DNA from: Stercorarius parasiticus
Taxonomy: Eukaryota; Chordata; Aves; Charadriiformes; Stercorariidae
Assembly: GCA_013396915.1 (NCBI GenBank)
Contig: VWZL01001327.1
Coordinates: forward strand, 892-64,891
Direction of reading: 5' to 3'
Length of the DNA stretch: 64,000 bases
Part shown: one piece after another, positions 1 through 12,900 of the stretch
Numbering within the stretch: the stretch's first letter is position 1
Layout of the letters: every line of letters starts with the position of its first letter
Position numbers and translations under genes: made by a program
The notes under the pieces: model-generated
Told to the model about the DNA's origin: nothing
The model's input: the letters and a program-made list of their open reading frames with translations, nothing else
Databases searched by the model: none

Positions 1-196
1 TCTCGCCACTCTCGTCATAAAAAATTTCTTCCTTATAGCTAAGTCTAAATCTTCCCTCATTTGGTTTAAAGCCATTACCCCTTGTCCTCTCACAACAGGC
101 CCTGCTTAAAAGTTTGTCCCCGTCTTTCCTGGAGCCCCTTTAGGTACTGGAAGGGGCTCTAAGTTCTCCCTGGAGCCTTCTCTTCTCCAGGCTGAA
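1..196 (-). mobile_element. CR1 LINE fragment (interior part, cut by window edge)
   Basis: Antisense CR1 sequence: an AAATTTCTTCCTTATAGCTAA block, then CCCCTTGTCCTCTCACAA, then TGGAGCCTTCTCTTCTCCAG leading into GCTGAA. These are the standard successive blocks of the CR1 3' region read backwards. The 3' terminus lies beyond the left edge of the window. Divergence from the younger copies is clear (AAGTTTGTCCC where they have GAGTCCCTCCCC), so this is an older insertion. No coding capacity. Confidence 0.9.
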
Positions 197-2793
197 TAAT
201 GATTCTATGACTCTACTCTGATCCAGAGCTGCAGAGCATCTCAGGGGCTTCAGAGGGCCAGGCTGGTGGGTCTCGGACCACCCCATGTCATGGGTCACGT
301 TGGGTTTGGTGGATTATTTTGGTTCGGTTTGTATTTTATTTACCCTGAGGAGCACAAATGTGGAGCGGGGCTGTTGTTGGCCCATCTGTGGGGTGGGATG
401 CTGAGCGGATTCCCCCCTCCCCGGTACGCAGGGTCGCTGTGCTTTTGCTCAAGCTGCAGAAGTGGCTTCTCGTAGTGAGAAACTGCCTCCCGCTCTCACG
501 GGTGTAAAATGTGGGAGTAGGTAGTGAAATCCATGGAAGCAAGAGGTAAAAAAAAAACCCTGTGAAATCCTCCCCTCGCTGTGCTGGAGGAATCTTTAGT
601 CAAAGCAACGGCAACCTCTCCCCATCCTTACTTCATCCCATGGGATTTTTAAGCATAATGGGTGTAAAGGCTGTGTTTTGGGGGGTTTTCTTTGTTTTAA
701 GACAATATCTTGTCTGTTGATATGGGCAATGGCTTTCCACAAAGCAGACTCAGCTGCTAAATAACTTCATCACAGGAATCCAAACGGATTTCAGCCTGCC
801 CCGCGGAAGGTTTGGGGAATGAGAATTGTTGCTCTATCGCTACTCTCCCGTGACTCATGCCTCGATAATACCAAGCACAAAAAATATCTGGAGACGTGAT
901 TCATGCTCCTGAGGAGGCCAGAATAGGGCAGACTATAATATTTACAGCGAGTGGCATCTTCCCCTTCGTGATGAGAGGTAGCTGTGTGCTTGCACATCAA
1001 CGTTTTCCACGTAGAGATGCTAATGACTCTAATCTGTGCATGCATGATGTTAATAACTGCACGGGGAATGCAGCTTCAGGCTGAGATGAGAAGTCCCCAG
1101 GTATGTGTGGAAGAAAACTGGGTCTGAGGCTTCTTCTGTTTGGAAAATACTTACTGCATCTGATTAAATTGTGGCTGCAAGTCATTTTCTAGTTTCCATA
1201 TTGAATATTCCAGGAGGTAGAGAGTGAAGGGGCTCGTGCCTCCACCTCCTCCTTCCTGCAGGGACCTTCCACTCATCATCTCTATCCAACCAGTGTTTTA
1301 CAGCAGGTTTTAAGCCTCTTCACGGGTTCTGGTGGCAATTCTTTAATAACTTCCGAAGTTTTAGGAAGGAATTGGCCAGAGGGGAGGTGAGGATACAGCA
1401 GGTGGGTCAAGAAGTTGAAGGTGTTGGGTTTTGTTTCCCCTCTTGTGCTTAATTTTCCATGCAGTAAGAGACCTCTGGGTTAGTGGACTTTTGCAGCCTC
1501 TCTCTCTCTCTATATATATATAAAAATATTTTTTTTTAACAGCTGTGGCCGTAGGACTGTATTCTGGCTTCTCTGGGCATTATTTCTGTATTAATGAGTG
1601 GTAAGGAGTCTTCTCTTTCTCTTTTCCTTTATCTCCCTCTGAAACTCAAAGGCCTTTCCCTGCTTCATCTCCAGGGAATTTTTTTAGTCCACCTGGGTAT
1701 GAGTATTTCTGCCTCCATGGGCCAGGATCAATGATAGAGCTGTGAACTTGCCGGGCATCCTTTAAAGATGCTCCTCAGCCACTTCTCCCTGCGTCTGCTT
1801 GTTCCCAGGACGGGAATTTTACAGGAGGGATCGGGTGCTCCCAAGACTGAGGTGGCCTTCGTGATCATCCCGTGATGATTATCCCATGGGACTTCAGGCC
1901 AAGGATGCTCAGTCTTGGTTTAAATCGGGTACAAGCGTCAGGGGTGAGGGAATTTCTCCTCAGATTTTTCTCGAGGGAGAGATAACACATGATAATACAG
2001 CAAATCTGGGACTATAATTTCTTTTTTTTGCTGTTAATATAGAGCTTTAAACGCAGGTATGGAGCAACAACAGCTTGACTGTGACCAGGCTCTTGGTTGC
2101 CCTTCCCTTTTAAGTACTTTGCTCTAGTTTTTGAAAGTTTCACTAAATTAGTGGTGTGTCTGCCGTGTTGGGCCTGTCTCATTAGGAGTAACTGCCACGG
2201 AGGACCCCAGGCGTAATTAACGCCAGAGCAATTTCCACTGGCTCGATCGCTCTCCGCAGGACCTGACAAACTAAACGATGTTAGCTGGGATAACAAATAC
2301 AAATGCCAGAGAAAATGAATGGGCTACCTGTTGAGGAGCAGCAAAAATAATTCATCTCTCTGGAGGGTGGGGAAGAGAAATCGATAAAATGGGATTGGGA
2401 CTGTTTTCCAGTCTCAACCCTTTGGGTCTGTGATAGGTGCAGCAGAAAGGAAAGAAGGGACGAGGCAGGTAGAGTTTGGTGACCCATCTCTCCGGGGCAA
2501 TACCTCCAGGTATTTTTGTCTCGATGAAGCAGCCGGTTTCTCGGGTGGAAGTTCAGATTATGCTGGCAAGTGTGGAAGTGAAGACGTAAGGTGGTAACTG
2601 GGAGGGTTGGGGTAGGGCATTCAAAAATTATTTGGACCCTGTGACTCTTCTTCCTGACCTCTTCTGGAAGCTGAAGGTCTCCCGTGTGCTTAGGGCTGAC
2701 CTGTGATGGTCCTTGCTCATGCGCTCTGTGCTTTGTTGGGTGAGGAGCAGCATGAGGTGGTGACAGCCCAAGTTGGCATCTTCGTGGCTTGAG
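197..2793. other. Unique non-coding stretch
   Basis: No gene, RNA gene or transposon recognised. Reading frames are all under 100 codons apart from the left half of a long antisense frame that begins inside the next CR1. A short pyrimidine/AT microsatellite sits at 1497-1537. The rest is mixed-composition sequence of the kind seen in introns or intergenic DNA. Confidence 0.6.
1497..1537. repeat. (TC)n(TA)n compound microsatellite
   Basis: A run of TC dinucleotides passes directly into TA dinucleotides and then an A/T-rich tail. This is an ordinary compound microsatellite. Confidence 0.9.
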
Positions 2794-3228
2794 GGCCCCG
2801 GAGATGCTGGGAGGGCTGGAGCCCCTCTGCTGGGAGGACAGGCTGAGAGAGCTGGGGGGGTTCAGCCTGGAGAAGAGAAGGCTCCGGGGAGACCTTCCAG
2901 CCCCTTCCAGGCCCTCAAGGGGCTCCGGGGAAGCTGGGGAGGGTCTCCGGAGCAGGGAGGGGAGCAATAAGATGAGGCGGAACGATTTTAAGCTGAAAGA
3001 GGGGAGATTTAGATGAGATATTAGGAGGAAATTCCTTACTGTGAGGGTGGTGAGCCCCTGGCCCAGGTTGCCCAGAGAAGCTGTGGCTGCCCCATCCCTG
3101 GAGGGGTTTAAGGCCAGGTTGGCCGGGGCTTGGAGCAACCTGGGCTGGTGGGAGGTGTCCCTGCCCAGGGCAGGGGGGTGGCACTGGATGATCTTCAAGG
3201 TTCCTTCCAGCTAACTGTTCTATGATTC
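2794..3228 (+). mobile_element. CR1 LINE 3' fragment (about 435 bp)
   Basis: Sense-oriented CR1. It starts at GGCCCCGGAGATGCTGGGAG, runs through TTCAGCCTGGAGAAGAGAAG and the CCCATCCCTGGAGGGG block, and ends with TTCTATGATTCC. It is 5'-truncated and carries only the end of the element and its 3' UTR, with no reverse transcriptase. It has the diagnostic form caacctgggctggtggg shared with copies at 4275, 6984, 33885 and 50107. It is well preserved and so relatively young. Its antisense strand is open over the whole length, which produces a long spurious frame. Confidence 0.96.
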
Positions 3229-4274
3229 CTAGAGGAGACCCTTGGGAGGTGTTTTGAGCTTTCCAGCGCTATAATACCCATGATCAGCTCTGATTCTGTT
3301 CTCTGCCTTGCAGCAGCAGCTCCTAATTCTCATAGTTCTTATACTGAAATAGTATTTTGAAGAGAAATTGAGCCCTGTTTTTGTTGGAAAAAGGGATTTT
3401 TCTGACCTGTAGATGTGTCTGTGCACACCTGTGTGTTTCTGACCTGACTGTGCAGGGGATTGTCATTAAATCGTGCATGGAGACAAAATGCTGCTGAAGA
3501 ACAGTTACTTTCAAGGAAGAAAATTAAGAATTCCACAGTACATAATGTCCCACGTGTGCAACATGAGCTGGTGGGATCCTGCACCACTCTTTGAAGGGGG
3601 CATGCACCAGAAGAGACTTCTTTTTACGCTGATACCAAAGCTGACAAAGGGGTGAGAGAGGGAAATTGTATTTTCCACCCTCAAAATAACAAGAGAATGT
3701 TGAGGTCTTCCTACATCACCATTTCTCTCTTTCTTCCTGGTCTTTAACATCACGAGACGCCTGATGCTGTGGGTACCAGCTCTGCGTTCTTGACTCCTTT
3801 CCTGCTCCTACCAAGCAAACCCCAGGAGGTTTGTGCTCATATCAGATGTTACTTCCAGGTGCTAAAGCTCAATGAAAGGCCTGTGTTATTGTTGTGTGCC
3901 GAGAAGTCTCTGGAAACTACGGGTGTAATCCCATGCTGCGATGTGGAGAGCACACAATCACTTCTTAGGGCAGATCTGAAAGGGCCCCTGGAAAATCTGT
4001 ATGTGTGATGGCTGCAGGAATGGAAGCCTCAACTGGTTTTTTTTCTTCCATTGGGTACCTGAGCTGGTGGTGTCTGGTCTCTCTCCTGGGGCAGCTCATG
4101 GCTGTGTTTAGCTCATCCTGCGTGGGGCCGGGCTTGAATTGGAGGTACTGGGTGATGATGGACCCACACTATGGCAGAAAGCTGGACCAGAAAGCAGCTA
4201 AGACGTGTTGCTGAATTGCCCTAGGACCAAGCTGTGTGTCCCATGGAGTACATGGAGTATGGGATCGCTATCGC
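3229..4274. other. Unique non-coding stretch
   Basis: Nothing recognised. Only short frames (under 85 codons) with no domain or splice-site support. Confidence 0.55.
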
Positions 4275-4448
4275 AGAATCATAGAATGGTTTACTTTGGA
4301 AGGGGCCTTAAAGATCACCTCGTTCCACTCCCCTGCCCTGGGCAGGGACACCTCCCACCAGCCCAGGTTGCTCCAAGCCCCGTCCAACCTGGCCTTGAAC
4401 CCCTCCAGGAATGGGGCAGCCACAGCTCTTCTGGGCAACCTGGGCCAG
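4275..4448 (-). mobile_element. CR1 LINE 3' end (about 175 bp)
   Basis: Antisense CR1 terminus. It begins AGAATCATAGAATGG, continues with CCCTGCCCTGGGCAGGGACA and the CAGCCCAGGTTGCTCCAAGC block, and breaks off at TGGGCCAG. It is severely 5'-truncated. The caacctgggctggtggg variant (read on the - strand) groups it with the young A-type copies of this window. Confidence 0.95.
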
Positions 4449-6983
4449 TTGACTATGGTCAATATGAGCCTGGTGCATGCAGTTCCAGTAGGAACCAAGA
4501 CTTTGGTGAGGTCCTGGTGTCAAGCTCGTCTCCAAAACTGGGGTGCATGATCCTGATGTATCTTCAGATTCAGCTCTAGGGTGACGCTGTGACAAGTGGT
4601 TTCTATCCATCAAGAATCTGCTAGAAGAAAGCTGGAGTATAAGTAATTAATCATCTATAATGCAATTGTGTAGATAAACAACATAACTGCCCACCTCTAC
4701 GTATTTATGAATGCCTTGGAGAACATGGTTTATCAGAGCAATTTGGGTTTTGGCTTCTTTAGCGTGTGCATCAAATTTCTGCCCAGTCCGGGGTCTCAGG
4801 CTCTCTTGATTCAAAGAGCTAATCTCCAAATGAGGATATTTGGATGTGTATGGAATTGCACAACGAGAAAGGGCCTCCACTAATCTGATTCCTGGAATAA
4901 TACGGGAAGGTGTCACGCTGTTACCGATGCTATGAGGTGCTTGCAACCGCCTTTACCAGCCTGCCAAAAACTCACTAGGAGCTTCAGCAGGGATTGCTGT
5001 TTGGCCACGGCATAACTGCGTGAATTCGGAGATGAAAGTGAGCACGTGTCAAACCCAGGGCCTTGGCAGCGAGCAGCACAAACATCTGTGTGATAAGCAT
5101 CCAGGTAGGAAAAATGCCAAGGGAAGAAAACAGAAGGGACTCCTAGACACAATGGAATGTAAAAATGCAACTTATGAATTGCAGAGACAAATTGCTATCC
5201 AAGTATGGTTTATAGCTCGTGGTTATATATATTTCTTTTTTATTTTTAGAAATCTTTGATTACTACAGGCTGAGGAGCAATCCTTTCCAACTGACGCTGA
5301 TGATCTTTTTTGTAAAATATACAGCCAGCCTCTCTGTTGAACCTGAACCAGCTTTTTGTGGTGGTTGTCCCAAGGTGGGATCGTTTACCCGGTGTGCAAG
5401 ACGCTGACGTACACACAGAGCGGAGGTATCTTATTTAAAGCATTTCTGCAGAGACGGGTGCTAGGTGGTGACCCACAAAGCTAGCACAGCGGCCTACAAA
5501 CTCCTCGGAATATTTAGATAGTTCAAAACACAGAAATGCGCACCCTTAGTTGTAATTATTGGTTAGTACCATCTCTTAACAATCTCTATTGATTAGGACA
5601 GTCTTTTCGCTTTCATTTAAAGTTAGTGTCCTCTAATTGATGTGTGCGTGCTCCAATACAGTTGTTGGGGCGGGGGTAAAGAAAGGTCTGTTCAGTCTTT
5701 AATTGAGTTGGTGGTTGAGATCTCCCACTGCCGCCTTTACCTTTCCCCCAGTTACTGCAGATCTTTGTTGACTTTATGCTTCTTCTAGCAGTCCAGCGGT
5801 TTTTGGCCAGTTTTGGCACCTCCTTTGGAGGGATGTTCCCTTGTTATCGAGCCTTCTGTTCCTCTTCAAGGGTATATTCGTTAGCAACTTCACAAGGCCT
5901 TTTTAAGCCTTTTATAGCTCTTTGCCCTCACTCAGTGAAAAATTCCAATTTCTAAGGTACGTCATGGTGGCCGATTGACTTTGAGGCTGAAGGCAGCAAA
6001 GTTAAACAGTAGCTTTGAGGTGCTCAGGTTGCTTTTGGAGTCGGGCTTTGCTCCTTGCATCGCTTATCCCTGGTTACTTCAGCCCAGCTGACCTGTTTTG
6101 GAACCGGTGTAGTCAGGATTCGGCTTTACGGATGCTGTCTGATGGGAGCGCCGCCAGCTCTTTCCCTTCTCCAGTTGTGTGTTGTCCTAGAATAAGTTCA
6201 AGAAAATACGTATTTGTTAATGTCTGTAGGCTGGAGGCATTTGAAATTGGGAAGAACCGTATTTCTCAGAGCCGCAATCTGAATTTATTTGCATCACTGA
6301 TGACTTCAAAATTAGAAGCAGTTATTGGCTTTCTGGAGGAGAGCAGACACTGCAGAATTGCAATTGCGACTCCCGTATAATGGATTTGGAGCTCGTCGTC
6401 TGGAGAAAAGGTGGCGTTTTTGCTGCACAGGAGGAAGGCAGTGCAAGATTTTCAAATGCCTTGTTCAGCCCAAAATATTCCATTGGCATCAGGTATCCAA
6501 TATAAACCTTAAATACCTGTCAGCTTGGTTCTCGCCTGTGGAAAACTGCAAATTAGGCCCTTTGGTTTAATAAACAATCCTTTGATGGAGGAACAAGTAA
6601 GCAAGGTATTCTTGCTGCAACACTCGAAACAAAATAGGTGCCCTGCTGTAGAGACCTGGGGAGGTAAAAGCACATCAGTGTTCCCTCTATGAAAGGGAAA
6701 TTTCTGCAGTCCAGAATACCTGCAATAAAAACAACAGGGTTTGGGTTTTTTCCTTGAGTTCTGTTTCTTTTTCCTTTTCAAGGCTTTTGAGTGGGTGTAA
6801 GTGGCTTCCGTTTTTCAGATGTCTCATTTCAATACCCGGTTGCATCTGACCCTCAGAGGCACAGCTCTGAAACACACAGTGGAAGGACCTTTGTGCCTTT
6901 AATCCTCGAGGCTGAACATGAGCTGGTTTAAACTCTGTTCTGATCTGTAAAATAAAGCAAGAGGGACTTATGTGGCCGCTTTT
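4449..6983. other. Unique non-coding stretch
   Basis: About 2.5 kb without recognised gene or repeat. The longest frame is 121 codons (6015-6380, +). It has no recognisable domain, and that length is expected by chance. Confidence 0.55.
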
Positions 6984-7212
6984 ATAGAATCATAGAATGG
7001 TTTAGATTGGAAGAGACCTTAAAGACCATCCAGTTCCAACCCCCTGCCCTGGGCAGGGACACCTCCCACCAGCCCAGGTTGCTCCAAGCCCCGGCCAACC
7101 TGGCCTTAAACCCCTCCAGGGATGGGGCAGCCACAGCTTCTCTGGGCAACCTGGGCCAGGGGCTCACCACCCTCAGAATAAAGAATTTCTTCCGGAGATC
7201 TCATCTAAATCC
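6984..7212 (-). mobile_element. CR1 LINE 3' end (about 230 bp)
   Basis: Antisense CR1 starting ATAGAATCATAGAATGG. It includes CCCTGCCCTGGGCAGGGACA, GATGGGGCAGCCACAGCTTC and the start of the AAGAATTTCTTCC block, then breaks off. A-type diagnostic sequence (CAGCCCAGGTTGCTCC). Non-coding. Confidence 0.96.
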
Positions 7213-8374
7213 CAGGGGCAATACACCTTTCCCTGCTGCATAAGGGGATGTGTGCTTTCACAGCTGGGTTGATGAAGGACCATTGGCATCTCATCACTTC
7301 TTCTGATGCCCGTCTAGACTGAACAGCCAGGTTGAATAAAAGGTTTAACTCATCCCCTCGGCGCCCACTCTCCATCAAGCAGGAATTGTCACTGCGATAA
7401 CCAATTGTCTGGTAACTCTCTGAAGCTCAGGAAAGCGGAGTTGGCGAGTCTTTTCAGTGAAATAATGTATTTCAACACTTGTTGCCATGCCTTCAGGGCT
7501 GTCTCTTTGAGCTAATAACAGACTGAGAGTGGCTTTTTGGAAATGCAGTGTGACACCTCCTTCTAGAGATGGCTGGATATCATATCTGTGTTCCTGCATG
7601 CTATGAATCATCGCAGATCAGAGCACTGTTCACTGCTAAGACTTCGGCAGCCTTTAAATGTTACAGGCTCGCATGCCAGAGCAAGAGTCTGAGGGTTTTT
7701 CCAAAGCGCCTGCCCACATCCTAATCTTGTCATCTGCCCCTTAGTTCCCTTTTTTTCTGGTTAATCCTTTCTTACCTCTAGTCCTGGGGTCTTTATTCTA
7801 TATTACCAAGATAGAATGATAATGGACGAGTCGGTTGCCAACATTCCCTACTCCTCCTCTTCCTTTGGTGGCTCTTTATGAATATTAGGAGGCCAAGACG
7901 TACCTTTTGGTCCTCAAGTGTCTCCTTTTTGATCACATCCACATCTCCTGGCCCCAGCAAAGCCTCTCTGCTTTCAGATGAGAGGACTTCTCTGCTGACC
8001 TGATGTTTTATTTCCTCCTAGGAGGAGGCAGGGGTTGGTGTGGGGCTGGTTCAAGATGTCACTTCCATGCTAAGCTTTTCTTTTAAGTGAGGGCATGTCT
8101 TTACTTTTAGAAATGCTGACTGTTTTCAGTTCAGTCTAATAATTCAAGTGCTCTGTAGGTCTAGAGGTGTCTCTTCTGTAGCTAGTGATTTTTCTTCGTT
8201 GCTGTTTTCCAAGAAGACATTAGAAAAGGTTCTTTCTATGTTGGAAGAAATAACCAGGTGACCATTGAAACAATCATAAAAGATGACATTGTACCTTCTC
8301 TGGAGGATCTTGGGTTATTTTGCAATGAGCTAATGAAGCCTTGCTGAGGTCAGTGTTATCCACATTGAGAAGTA
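7213..8374. other. Unique non-coding stretch
   Basis: Nothing recognised: no frame above 78 codons and no repeat. Confidence 0.55.
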
Positions 8375-8977
8375 AATCACAGAATGGTCAGGGTTGGAAG
8401 GGACCTCTAGAGATCATCTAGTCCAACCCCCTGCCAAAGCAGGTGCACCTGGAGCGGGTTGGACAGGAATGCATCCAGGCGGGTTTTGAGTATCTCCAAA
8501 GCAGGAGACTCCACCACCTCTCTGGGCGCCCTGTGCCAGGGCTCTGCCACCCTCGAAGGAAAGAATTTTTTCCTCATGTTGAGGTGGAATTTCCTCTCTT
8601 CCAGTTTGTGCCCATTGCCCCTTGTCCTGTCACTGGGCACCACTGAGAAGAGTCTGGCCCCATCCTCTTGCCGCCCGCCCTTTAGATATTGATCAGCATT
8701 GATGAGATCCTCTCTCAGTCTGCTCTTCTCCAGGCTGAACAGCCCCAGGGCTCTCAGCCTTTCCTCATCAGAGAGATGCTCCGTTCCCTTGATCATCTTT
8801 GTTGCTTCTGCAGTTCCCTGTCCTTCTTGAACTGGGGAGCCCAGAACTGGACACAGTACTGCAGCTGTGGTCTCACCAGAGCAGAGCGGAGGGGGAGGAT
8901 GGCCTCCCTCCACCTGCTGGCCATGCTCTTTTCAATGTACGCCAGGATACCACTGGCCGCCTTGGCCACAAGGGCAT
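8375..8977 (-). mobile_element. CR1 LINE fragment (about 600 bp, includes ORF2 tail)
   Basis: The longest uninterrupted CR1 of the window, antisense. It belongs to a different subfamily from the GGGCAGGGACA copies. Its 3' end reads AATCACAGAATGGTCAGG and AGTCCAACCCCCTGCC, followed by TTGTGCCCATTGCCCCTTGT, the CTGGGCACCACTGAGAAG block and the reverse-transcriptase tail. A short deletion relative to the usual CR1 arrangement seems to lie near 8805-8815, where TTGTTGCTTCTGCAGTTCC joins two normally separated blocks. Older than the A-type copies. Confidence 0.95.
8793..8976 (-). pseudogene. CR1 ORF2 C-terminal fragment
   Basis: Within the CR1 copy the minus strand keeps about 60 codons of the end of the LINE reverse-transcriptase protein. 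[16 protein letters not shown] and a following QFKKDRE are readable, matching the conserved CR1 tail pattern of '[20 protein letters not shown]'. The polymerase catalytic motifs and the endonuclease domain are absent because the element is 5'-truncated. It is a dead fragment. The upstream ATG of the open frame lies outside the element and is not meaningful. Confidence 0.85.
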
Positions 8978-9655
8978 ATGTTAGCTGAGAACATCTTCCC
9001 TTGTTCAGCATCTCTTGAACCTGTTCTTTTCCTCTCCAAGGATTGATTCCTGTTGGAACGGACTTTGGATGTGGAGTGGCCTCCTGACCCAACCCGATGG
9101 CTGCTTTGAGTTTCCAGTCAACTCTGAGAGTCCCAAAGAGCTGCGGAAGCAACACCTTCCTGAAATGGTGCTAGCTCCTCAGGTTGCATGGGGGTGTTCT
9201 CTTCCAAAAGACTCCTCTACTGTCAGAGGCCTCCTCACCAAATGAAATAATTGCTAACCAGAATAGAGATGTTTGGTCCAGGTTAGGAATGTGGCTCAGT
9301 AGCCACAAACAGCTCTTGGGAGGCAGCTCTTGCCTCTGAGAAGTGGCCCCTGCTCTGGTACGTGGGAGGGTGTAACAGTGATGCTGCAAAGCCACGAAGT
9401 CCGACTGCTTTAGATCCCCCCCAAACTGTTCATGCTCTTCTAACCTTCCCCATAGTCCTTGCTGTGCTGCCGGCACCCTCTCCAACCTGTTTCACACTAT
9501 TAGGATGCTCTTTTTTTTTTTTTAATTATTCTTTGTCTTTATTTTTCTCCTTGGTTTCTCTCATATTGAGATTTGTTATGTACTTTCCATTCTTTTGGTT
9601 TGAACCCGGTATTTTCTATTGCCTTTTTTGATATTTTGCAGTTTAAAGTTGTTGC

Positions 9656-9688
9656 AAAAAAAAAAAAAACCAAAACCAAACCAAAATT
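9656..9688. repeat. A-rich tract with CCAAAA repeats
   Basis: Fourteen A residues followed by CCAAAACCAAACCAAAA. A simple A-rich repeat. I see no retrocopy upstream that would make it a poly(A) tail. Confidence 0.85.
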
Positions 9689-9893
9689 CATCTTGGACTT
9701 AAAAAGATAAATAAATTCGACTTTCAAGACATTACAAGTTAACGCTGTCCTGCTGTACACAGCCGCTGCTCGGAGCACGGGGGCTGCATTGCGGACTTCA
9801 GCGTATATTTGCCTCAACAGGGGCTGTCCCTTTGTGAAGTGCCATACGCATACCACATTGCAGTTGGTTACCATGTCAACCTCCGAATGATCC

Positions 9894-9930
9894 TTTTTTT
9901 CTTTTTTTTCTTTCTTTTTTTTTTTTTTTT
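9894..9930. repeat. Poly-T / (TTTC)n tract
   Basis: An almost pure T tract interrupted by single C residues over about 37 bp. Confidence 0.9.
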
Positions 9931-12900
9931 ATTCAAAGGAGAGAAGGTAGGTACATGAAGTCCATTGATCTCGCTTGCCACCACTCTTTCGTTGCTCTGA
10001 GCCTGCTTCTTCCTGGGGATGCTCAGATGTTAATGGAGGGTTGCTTCGATATCCAGCCTTTGAGTTTTATTTCTTCTCTGCTGTGTTTCTTTGGAGGGAG
10101 CTGCAGTATTCGCCAGAAGGGAAAGCAATGCCATATGAAGACCGAATTGGCAAAATCTCTGCATGCACGTGTGATCCTCTTTGTCTGCGCCTCTCTGGAG
10201 AAGCTGTTGCGGGTAGTGGTGTAGGTAAATAGGGTCTAGTATGGACCCAAGGCTTTGAAAACAGTCTAACGTGGGTTAGATGAGACTTGGGTTGGTTTGA
10301 CAGGGATTTATGTAGAGCTGTTAGTGACAGTGGGGCCTCCTGAGAAGACCCACGGCTTGCACCCTCAAGTTGTCTCATTGAGATGCTGCAGATTTTTATT
10401 TTGACTAGGTCTTGGGTGTTTCCTCTTCATTTTGGCTCTTTGTGTATTGCTGGGATGGGGGGAAAAGACCTGTTGGGGAAAGGTTAGGCTTTGGCTTTGT
10501 TCTAGAAGTCAAATTAGGTCTCTTAGACTCACCTGAGTGATGTCTGAGGCAGGCGAGTACCACTTCACGGCTATGCCCCGAGCATCCAGTCTATGATGTC
10601 TCTTGTATCAAAGCTCATCTGTGGGGTCTGGTTTGTTTGCCTCTGTTGCTTCATTACAAAGGCTTTTGCCATGTGACCAGCATCAAGATAATGGCCAAGA
10701 TGCCAAGAAGACGGGAGCAGCAGAAAGTGCCTGACTTCCGTTGTTAGTGCTATTAAATTCAGTTGAATTAATCATCTCCCCCAGTTTAATTTGCCGAACA
10801 GTATGTGCAAGCACAACCGTGTTTGGCTTTTTATCATGACCGTGCGACCCAACATGTTTAATATCGCAGCAGCAAAACAAACCGAAGAAGGAACGCAGAT
10901 ATTGGAGGTGGAGAAGACCTGGGTAAGTCTGCTAACGAAATACTCTTCTTCACTTGTGTTCTGGCCTTGTGCTAACTACCCATGAGAAGATGTATCTCCA
11001 CCCAAGGAGAAAGTGTCCATGGGAACTCTGTCTTTCTGCACACTTCATCTTGCCGTGGTCCTTGGTTGCAGCGTGATTGCTGAACTAATAACTGACACTT
11101 AAAGGCTTGGCCAGTCTATCCTATTCCAAAGACTTGAAATCCAGAAAGTGGAGATAAAAGACCCCCCCCTCAGCTTAAACTATTTTTAAAATTTTGCCTG
11201 CTATTCAAAACTTGACCTCACTTTTCCTTTTGCATTTGCTCAGACATGTTACGTTGCGTCTTCGTGCTCATGTAGCGATGCCTGTGTAGTTTGTAGGTAA
11301 CAAAGCAAACATCTGCAACCACGCTGGCAGGGATTTCTTGTTTCACAGCTGGAACTTTGCTAGTTAACTCTCTTCTAAAGTCATGAAATAATTCAATAGC
11401 AGAGCTGACTGAACTTTTTCCTATTAAATTCCAAAAAGTGCCCAACCCAGCCACTTCCACCTGCATGGGTGGCAACAGGATTAATCTTCTATTATTGCCT
11501 ATAGCCCAGCATACAGCAGTGAAGTCTGTACGTGATGGATAGCACTTCTCCATGCAATGGGACTGAGGTCTCTGACCTTTTATTATTGAAAGGCAATAAC
11601 AAGTTGTGGGTTGACCCTGGCCAACAGCTAAGGTTTTTGGCGCTTTTTCCGTCAAGTTGAGTTTTTAATTCCCTTGAAAGCCAGCTGGGCTATTTGCTGC
11701 TTGTGCTGCTACGTGCTGCCTGCTCCGGTTGACTTGACGAACTACTTGCCTGACTTTTGTAAGACATGTCCTTCATAATAAAATCATACCTGGTGACTTG
11801 AGATTCTCTTTAATAAAAACTGAATCAGTACAGGATTGTGCGGTTCATGGTTCTTTGCTGACAGCTGTTGCTTAATGTTCATTCAGGCTGTTGTTGGCTA
11901 TGAGTACCCTCCAAAGTACCTGAGCTATACCACTATTAACAGGTTTATTTTCCCCAGGCTGTAAAAAAGAAAGGCAGTAGTATGTTTACTAGCAGCCTTT
12001 ATGCCCCTAACATTAATATTTAAATTTTCTACCCCCATTAAGTTCTTCTCCAAACCTGAACGTGTGTTGGAGGTGACTTTGGACAGGTGTTCAAGACAGT
12101 AAGCCATGAAAGTGCCTGACGTCTCTTCATGCTGGGGCAGCCTCGGAGGACCCGGTAAAAGTTGGTGCATCGTGGCTGGCAGCAAGATTTTTATTTCAAA
12201 GGGAGCAGGGGAAGCAGCAAACATGATGTTTGGGAGTTCTGTTCTGCTGCAGTGAAATATCTGAGAAGTGGAAACTCATCTAACGTGTCTCCCCGGAGGG
12301 TGCAATGCAGGTGGTTAAGGCCAAATCTTCAAGCATCAGGCTCTGCTGTATGTGTACAAAACCCCAGAGATTTTAGTAATACACCGGGGTTACTCGCCTC
12401 TGTCACCGCTGCAGAGTGTCCTACTGCAAACAGCATTGGTCAATATAGAAGCACCTTATTCCCCTTCTGATCCGAGTCACCCCTTTAAAGCTGGTGGAAG
12501 AAATAGCATGGGCTCCTTCACGGGCAGCGCCATTTTTACTGACTCTCATGGGTTTTATTTGCCATATCGTGGAGTTTGTCTTGATTATCAGATGTGCTGC
12601 CCAAAATAAATTCAGTTGTGCATTGGAATTTTTCTCTAATGCTGCCCTGAAGCGGTCAGGAAGGATTTACAGGCTCATGCATCAACCCTAGAGCAGGCGG
12701 AATTGTCTTTAAATGGGATTTTAAAGTGATAATCTTCCCTCTCAGTGGAAGCTGTTTTAATTTTTCTTTCAGAAAGCAAGGTTGGGGGCCTGGTGGTGGC
12801 ATATTGTGGCTTCGGTATTTAAGTAACGCTTAGGGAAAGTAATTGCAAACACGGCTTGTGCCAGTGATTCCAACCAAGTAAGCGTTTAAGGTATTAACTG

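Noticed and set aside
10871..10922. Possible exon ending in GGTAAGT
   Set aside because: The donor is strong, but the acceptor (AATATCGCAG) lacks a pyrimidine tract and the frame matches nothing known.
11603..11634. Short stretch resembling the beginning of a common avian LTR (GTTGTGGGTTGACCCTGGCC)
   Set aside because: Only about 30 bp resemble it and the following LTR sequence is absent. The comparison is from memory, so it is too weak to annotate.
11218..11655. 145-codon open frame on the - strand, with a few retroelement-like words
   Set aside because: No motif of reverse transcriptase, integrase or protease is visible, and no repeated copy exists in the window.
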